Source: Sedimentisphaerales bacterium (GTDB taxonomy: Bacteria; Planctomycetota; Phycisphaerae; Sedimentisphaerales; SM23-30). Taken from it: a stretch of 64,000 nt of DNA. Positions 1 through 9,000 of this stretch are shown in pieces (positions within the stretch are counted from its first letter, which is position 1; each line of letters begins with the position of its first letter). Location of the stretch: the NCBI GenBank assembly GCA_028281535.1, contig JANQJS010000032.1, positions 1-64,000 of the forward strand, written 5' to 3'. Position numbers and translations under genes: made by a program. The notes under the pieces are model-generated. The model worked only from the letters and a program-made list of their open reading frames with translations, was not told the origin of the DNA and made no database searches.

Positions 1-3000
1 ATTACGAGAACCTAACAATGTTTCAGTTTGCGTTTCATCATTGCTGATTAGATAGAAATCAACAGTAAATGCACCAGCAGCACTGGTACCTGAGTTGTAA
101 ACTTCATTATAGAAGGTAATATCTTCACCTGCGACAGCAAATGGAGGTACTTCCACAAAGCTGGCAACCAGATCAACATTAATCACATTACCAATGGCAA
201 CGGTATCGGTTGAAACAATGATATTATTTTCATCGTTTGATTCTGCAACAGTACCATCACTGTCAACAAGAATACCAATATAGAAATCACCATCTTCGCC
301 AAATGGATTTTCAGCTGGCAAAGTCAATACGGTCGACTGAATATTTTCTTTATTGGAATCCAGTTCACTAATGGTACGTGTGCCTAAGATATAGTCACGC
401 GTGGTAATTGATTTATTATCACTTAAGAAGAAAGTGACTTCAAATTCATCTGCTGAGGTGGTACCAATATTTTTAATCGTATTTTGAACAACAATGGTTT
501 CACCCCAATCGCTTTCTTCTACTGTCGATACAGCCGTTGGTTTCAGATCAGCAAAACCTTTACTCAAGATTTCGATTGGTGCGGTAGAGATATTATTTGA
601 CTGAGTTTCGCCATCTGCCACTAGATCTTCACCAGATTCAACGATGACATCAGCTTGATCAGCCACAGCGATGATGAAGTAATCACCTGCCGTACCTGTT
701 GCTGGTAACGTCACATCGGTTTGAGCACCATCAACAGCTTGTGATGCTAATGCCGTCACACTACGTGTGGTCAATAGGGTATCGGCACCATCAAAGACAT
801 TGTCACTTGAGAAATAATAGCTAATATCAAATGCCGCGGCGTCTGAAAGACCAACATTGAAGACTTCATCAGCAACGGTGATAACCTGACCAAAGTTACC
901 TGTGGCAGGAATATCATTAACCATCATCTGCAAATCAGGTGTACCTGAAATCGCAATGGTCTGACTGATTAAGTTATTGGTTTCATCGGTTTCAGCAACG
1001 GTTTCATCGCCATCGATGTTAATTAATAATTGATAGGAACCGTCACCATCTGGCAATGATTGTGGTAACAGCAGATCCAGATCCAATGTTTGGTCACCTG
1101 GCTCTAAACCAAAGATGACTTGACTGGTCAGATAGAAATCTGTCGGATCTAATTGACCATCTTGACTTAAGAAGACATCCATAAAGAATGGAGCAGACTC
1201 TTTAGTACCTGTATTTGACAAGGTTACATTAACATCAAGATTTTCTGCCCAGGTAGCCGTTGTTGGAGCATCGTTAATGGTTGCCGTCAAGTCCATATCA
1301 CCAGCACTTGCAACGATTGGTGTTGTAGAAACAATCAGGTTATTCAGCTCATCGGTTTCAACAAATCGATCATCCGCATCCACCAATGCTTTCACATAAT
1401 AATTTTCACCAGCTTCAACAATACCATGTGGCATAAATCCATTCAGATCAAATGACAAGGTTGAGGTCGCATCTAATGGTCCGTTGATTGAACCAAGGAA
1501 GAAACCTAAGAAACCGTCGGTATCTTGATTGTCACTGAGGAAGAATTCAACACGAACATCATCCACCGCATCATCGCTGGTATTTGAAATATCCAGGGTA
1601 AAGTCAAATTCTTCACCCACGGTGGCTTCTGAAGGAACGATCAAAGCATCTGCTGTCAGATCCAAAGTCACAGGAGCACCGACGAGGAAACGAGCAACAG
1701 CGGTATTGTTATCTTCAAAATCTTCATCAACCGCATTTGCTGAATCCGCTTGAACAATAATAAAATTCAAGCCATCTACAGCGGTTGCAGGTAATTCAAT
1801 CTGCAGTTGACCATCTTTTTCAGAGAGTGGACTTAAACCAGGCACTTCATTCGAACCTAATAGTAAGTCAGCGTCATCCAAAATATCGTCCGTTGAGAAG
1901 TAATAGCTAACGCCAAAGGCTCCCGCATCAGCTAAGCCACTGTTGCGAACACCAATTTCCATATCAAAGGTTGAACCTGCCAATACTTCTTCAGGTAAGA
2001 AGATTTCAGTAAAATGAATATCTGGTTTACCGATCGCTTCTGTTGAAATTTCAATAGAAGCGTTATTATCATTATTTTCAAAGTTGGTATCAAATGTACC
2101 GCCAGAAGCATTTACATTGACAACTAAGAATAATTCACCACCAAAACCAAATGGTGATTCTTGTGGCAAGGTAATATCAAAGGTTAATGTATTTGAACTG
2201 TTACCTTCAATTGCTTCTATTAAAGGCTGATTCAACAATGAGTAAACAAAGTTGTCTGCCGTATTATCAAGTGGACCGCCAGGTGTACCAGGATCACCTG
2301 CTACAGGAGGTGCACCTTCAGGTGAATTACTCAAGGCAATATCAATGAAGCCACCTTCAACTGAACCTGCATCCAGATTGTCAAGATTCACAGTAACTGA
2401 AATCGTATCGCCCCAATTAGCATCTTTATCAGTTGTAACAGACGAAACGGCTAAATCAACAGGTGCCGAAGCAACGTCAGCAAAAACATTAATAAATTCA
2501 CTGCTGCCATCAGCAGCTTTTACTTCAATATTACCCTGGAAGAATCCTTGTGTTGCTGGCGTAAAGACTACATTAAAGGTTAGCGAACCTTCTGGTGCAA
2601 TCGTTGCAGGTAATTGCCCGCCAGACACCACAAATTCGGTGGCGCTGCTGATCACTTCATTAATATCAAGAGAACCTTCACCATTATTGGTAATGGTAAA
2701 GCTATGTGTTAATGGATCACCACCCAAGAGCAATGTACCCATTTCGATCATGCGATCATTGGTATCATTTGAGGTATCTGTAATATCCATTTCACCTTTT
2801 AATGCTTCAATTCGAATTGGCATAAAGAAGGTGTTATTCTCTTCAATGGCTTCAGTAACCACATCACCAGAATCAACTTTCATTACCAGATCAAAACCAT
2901 TGGCTTGACCTGTAAGCAGTGAACTCGCTTCTGCTTCAGTTGGCATCGTCACGGTCAACTGCTGGAAGATTTCTTCATCTGGATCAAGATTTGCAATATT

Positions 3001-6000
3001 AGCGGTTCCAATGAGCAGACCTTGTTCTGCAGGTGTACCAGGCGTGGTTACATAGAAGCTCACATCAAAGTTTGACGCGGCTGAGATACCAAAGTTACCC
3101 AGTCCATAATTGATCGTAGCTTCTTGCCCCCAGGCAACATCAAATCCGGCATTGGCTTCAAAACCAACCAACTCCGCAGATGGGCTATCCGTAGTTAACC
3201 AGTCACCCATAAAATTATTGAATTCATCGAACTCGGTGACAGTATTATCAGCATCGATTTCAGCAATCACAAATACCGTTCCGGTACCAAGATCACCAGG
3301 ATCGGTTGGTAGTGTAATTGAAGTTAATACCGGCGTATTGCTATTTGCGGCAAGTGATGCTACATTTTGTGTGCCAACCAAGATATCATTACCATCAATC
3401 TCAGGATCATTTGAGAGATAGTATTTCACATCGAAAGCACCAGCATCGCTACCACCAAAGTTATCAATTTGACCGGTCAGGGTAATGGTATCACCCCAAA
3501 CAGCACTGGCGGTTGGATCAATATTGGTTTGTAGGAAACCGCCTAAATCAGCAGGCTTAGAACCAACAAAGATAGGAGACCAACCCACATTATCATTTTC
3601 ATCAAATTCATCGATATCATCATTGCCATCAGCCTTAGCTAAAAGATACCATTCATTTTGAGCACCCAAGCTGGTAGAAGGCAATGTCAATGCAACATTC
3701 TGATTGAGATTTTCAAATGGCGTCATGCCATCCACATTGAAGCTTCCTAATTCAGTATCAGCACCATCTAACTGTTCATCAGAGGATAAATAGTAGGTAA
3801 CTGAGAATGGATTAACGCTGACATTGCTGAAGTTATTGATGATACCATCCACATTCAGTGAATCACCCCAATCTACATTGTCTTCACCAGGATTAAAGAT
3901 AGGCACTGGGAAGGCAAGCAGGTTAGGTTGTTCAGGTGTACCAATAAAGACATCACGTGCCATGACGTTGTTTAATTCATCATCTTCTTCAATCGCATCT
4001 GAAGGATCAACCACAGCAATAATCGTAATAAACTGATCGCCTTCACCATCAGGCAAGGTAATCGTTGTCGTTGCTGTAAAGATTTCACCACCATTAATGG
4101 TAGGAATCGTTGTGGTGGCTAATAAGGTATCCGTTGCAGCATCAAAATTAAAGTCTGTTGATTGATAGAATGAAACATCAACATTGTCAGCTGAATTGGC
4201 ACCAAAGTTTTCAACCATTGCTTCTACATTGATCTCTTGACCCCACGCAGCATCAAATGGCATGATCACATCAAACAATTTCAAGTCAGAACCATCGCCT
4301 AATGCTTCGGTGAAACCAATACCCGTATTATTAAAAGTATCTTGTTCATCTAAGGTTTTTGCCATATCAGCGATTGCTACAACATGGTAGAAACCAAAGT
4401 TAATGTCATTGGGAATAGTTAGAGAAATATCATTTTCTGTAAAAGTTCCAGCTGCAATTGAATCAATAGTAGCAGTACCTAACAGTAACTCTGTGCTTAA
4501 AGGTACGCCCTGTTCATCAACATCAATCACCGGATCCTGTGAGAGATAGAAACTTACATCAAACGGTGAGTCAACAGCTGTTCCACCAAAGTTATCAACG
4601 CCATAAGTTACATCAATTTCCTGACCGGCACTGATAAATTGCGGAACATTCACATATGGCACAGCCACATCAACACCTGTAGGTGCAACAGCTTCAGCCA
4701 GTGTAATCGGTGTAATAAAGGTATTATTGGTTTCAGAAGTTTCATCAACACTATCAAAACCATCAACTTTTACACCAAGGAATAAGTTGGTAGATGTAAA
4801 CTGATCCTGTGGTGGAATATCAATCGAAATAAGGGTTTGTAAATCTTCCTGTGGAGCCAGTGAATTAAATGTCTTTTGACCAATGATAAAGTCGGTATCA
4901 TTAATGGTGTCATCTTCAGAGATAAAGACAGTGACATTGAATGGCTGATTCACAGGACCATTACCGATATTCTGAATTTGAGCATCAATTTCAATAAAAC
5001 TGCTGGCAAAGATCTCAGGTGGCAAGAAGACGGTACCAATCTTCAGATCAACTTCATTTTCACCAATAAAGACAGGTGTAAAACGAATGTTATTCAATTC
5101 ATCGATCTCTTCGATGCCATCGGCTGAATCCACTTTAGCAACGATATGATAACTACCATTTGCTAATTCACCTGCGGCAGGTAACGTCACACTGAAATCA
5201 TTTTTAGAGATACCAGCTGGATCCAACGATGCGATCGTGGTTTCAGCTAAAATAGTATCTGTTGAGTCAAATTCTGAATCTACGGAAAGCGCCACAGAAA
5301 TACTAAAGCTTCCTGCTGCCGTATCACCAAAGTTAACGACATCAGCAAAGAGATCTAAAGTATCGCCCCATCCAAATGATTCTGTAAAATCACCAGTAGT
5401 GCCATCGGCATTATTTTGTGCAGGCGCTCCAGCGGCATCTTCATCGTCATGATCAATTCCAAATTCAATCAGTGATAAATCAACACCAGCAATCAAATCT
5501 GGAGTTTCAACAATCTTAATCAATTCTGAGAAAATGTTATTTTGCTCATCAACTTCAGTAACTACTTCACCGCTATCAACAAAGATAATGATATTATAAT
5601 CGCCATCAGGTAATGTACCTGCTGCTGGCAATGTCACATCGACATCATTGATGGATTCAGCATTGGCAGCCAAATCAGTAATAGCTAAGCTTGCCAGTTC
5701 AGTATCCGTAGTATCGACGACATTATCAGTACTTAAAAAGATCTTGACATCAAACGGACCAGATGCAGCATTACCTTCATTGGTCAAGTCAATCGGCATA
5801 TCATATGTTTGACCCCAGATCAAATCAACTGGAGGCAGGAAGTGTTCGTTATCTGCAACCAGATCAACCCCTTCGATAGATCCATCACCAATTTGTAGCG
5901 GAGCAGAGAAGAAGTTATTGAATTCGTCGATTTCCTGGTTGGTATCTTCACTATCAACCACCAGAACAACATAGTATTCACCGTTTGGCATTTCACCTTC

Positions 6001-9000
6001 TGGTGGCAAGTTCACCGTCACATCTTTGGTGGTGGTTTCACCTTGAGCTAATGAGAAGATGGTAAAATTACCTAACAATTGACTATCAGGCGTTTGATTA
6101 GGCGTTTGGCTCAAATACATTTGAACGGTAAAACTGTTCGCATCTTGAGTACCCGTATTGCTCAAACTTGCTGTTAAATTCAATACATCGCCCCAGGTCG
6201 CAGGACCAGAGGTTGGATCTGAACCAAAGCTTAAACTGTCACCCACCAAATCAGGTGCATCGGTTGGTGCAGCAACATCTTGGCCAATAAAGATGGTTTC
6301 AAAACCACTATTATTGTCTTCGTTGATTTCCTGAACATCATCAGCCGAGTCAACGACCGTAATGATATTGTATGGCCCATCAGGTAATTCACCCACAGCT
6401 GGCAAGGAAATATTGACATCTTCATCAAAAACAGTTCCAGAAGCCAACGAAGGAACGGTCATTTCTGCCAATATGGTATCCGTAGCATCTAATTGACCAT
6501 CAATAGACAAAGCAACAGTCACCGTAAATGAGCCAGCATCCGTATCACCTTTATTAATAATCTGAGCAAATGTTTCTAACTGTTCTCCCCAGAAGAAAAC
6601 ATCACTGGTAGAATTTAAAACATTCTGAGTCGCAGGTTCAGGATCACCGATCACACCATCATTTGGAGGACCGAAATCACCTTCGTCATCATCTAAACCA
6701 AAGTCAAGTAATTCAAGATCAATACCGGCGGGCAAGGTTGATTGACTACCAATCGTTACCGTTTCCATATAGGTATTATTTAATTCATCTAATTCAACAA
6801 CCGCATCATCAGTATCCACTGCAAAGATCACAGTGTAAACACCGTCAGGTAATTCACCGGCAATTGGTAATGTAACATCTACATCATTCTCAGAATCACC
6901 AAATCCACCTATCGCTGGAACAGAGAAATCAGCTAAGACGGTATCGGCCGCATCCATAACAGCATCAGAACTTAACACGATCTTCACATTAAATGGACCA
7001 GCTGAATCTGAAGCTTCATTAACTATATCAACCGGCAGGGTGTATTGTTGTCCCCAAACCAAATCGACAGGTGGGAATAAGAATTCATCATCCGCCACAA
7101 GATCGACACCTTGAGGCCCACTACCAGGATCGCCACCCGGATCGGTTCCTGGATCACCTCCTGGATCTGGAGGTGAAGCTGTTTCGCCAATGGCAATCGG
7201 TGAAGAATGAATATTATTTGTTTCATCTGATTCGGAAATCACATCGCCCGTATCAGCTTTTATCACGATATAATAATTACCATCAGTTCCCGTTGCTGGT
7301 AACGTGACAGTGACAGAAGTTTCAAAGTCAGCATCAGAAGCTAAGGCTGGTACACTTAATGTTGTCAATAGGGTATCAGACGGATCGCCATCTGGACTTG
7401 AACTGAGATAGATTTCAGCATCAAACGCAGATGGTACGGCATCAAGACCATTGTTAAATATTTCAACAGCAAAGGTTACGGTATCACCCCATAGAGGCGC
7501 CGCGGCAGGTGGATTCAATGGATCAAAGACATCAAAGTGATCCACCATAATATCGACACCTTCGGTCAAAGGAGGATCTTCAGGATCTGTTCCTGGGTCA
7601 CCACCAGGGTCAGTTCCAGGATCGCCGCCCGGGTCACCACCGGGATCTGGAGGTTCAACGGTTGCACCAATCGCAATCGGTGAAGAGCTCACATTATTTT
7701 GTTCATCAGCTTCTGTAATGACTTCACCAGAGTCGGCTTTAGCAATGATATAGTAATTGCCATCAGTTCCCGTGGCTGGTAAGGTAATGGTAACAGGTGT
7801 GTGACTATCAGAACCTGCCGTGAGCGCTGCAACATTAAAGGTCGTTAATAAGGTATCTGAAACAGGATCTCCAGTTTGAGTAGAACTTAAGTAAAGTTCA
7901 ACATCAAAAGGAGCTGTTACATCTTGCGTACCATTATTAAAGATATCGACTTCAAAGCTTAATGTGTCACCCCAAAGTGGTGCAGTTGTAGGTGGATTCA
8001 CTGCATCAAAAATTTCCACTGGAGCCACACCAATATCAATACCTTCAACTGGCGGTTGATTACCAGGATCACCCCCTGGGTCTGTACCAGGGTCTCCACC
8101 CGGATCACCACCTGGATCTGGAGGGGTTACTGTAGCACCAATCGATAATGGTGCAGAAAAGATATTATTATTTTCATCAGCTTCTGTAACGACATCTCCA
8201 CTGTCAGCTTTCACAATTAAATGATAAGCACCATCAGTTCCACTAGCTGGCAACGTGACGGTTAATGGATTATCAAGCAAATCTGCTTCGGTAGGAATAT
8301 TAAATGTGGTTAATAATGTATCGGTCGCATCTAATGAAGCATCTGAACTTAACCAGACTTCTGCATCAAATGGAACTGTAATATTTGTATCACCAATATT
8401 TTTAAGATCAACGGTGAAGTTAAGTGTATCACCCCATAGCGGCGCTGTAGTTGTTCCAGCAGGCATAGGTTCAAATGGATCAACGATAATATCAATACCC
8501 GCGACTGGATCTGTACCAGGGTCTCCACCCGGATCGGTTCCTGGATCACCGCCTGGATCTGGAGGTGTTGCCGTGGCACCAATCGCTATAGGTGCAGCAA
8601 AAACATTGTTGTTTTCATCCGCTTCAAGTACCACATCAGCACTATCAGCTTTTGCAACGATATGATAATTACCATCGGTACCCGTTGCTGGCAACGTCAC
8701 TGTAATCGAATTATTGCTAACAGAACCAGCCGTTAAAGTAGCAACATTAAAAGTCGTTAATAAGGTATCAGTTCCATCAGCGGTAGCATCGCTACTCAAA
8801 TAAACTTCAACATCAAATGGTGAAACGGCATCAGCATCACCGGTATTTTTGATATCAATGGCCAACGTCAATGTTTCACCCCACAATGGTGCCGTTGTCG
8901 TTCCTTGTGGAACAGAATCAAAAGGATCGACTATCAGATCAATACCATTGACGGGTGCAGGTGGATCGCCACCACCTGGATCACCACCACCAGTTGCCCC

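Noticed and set aside
2252-2908. 218-codon plus frame
   Set aside because: Shadow of the giant gene; the minus strand encodes well-formed CARDB and ASH-like domains over the whole stretch.
8255-8665. 136-codon plus frame with repeated GSVPGSPPGS
   Set aside because: It is the mirror image of the DPGGDP linkers of the giant minus-strand gene, whose frame is continuous through it.
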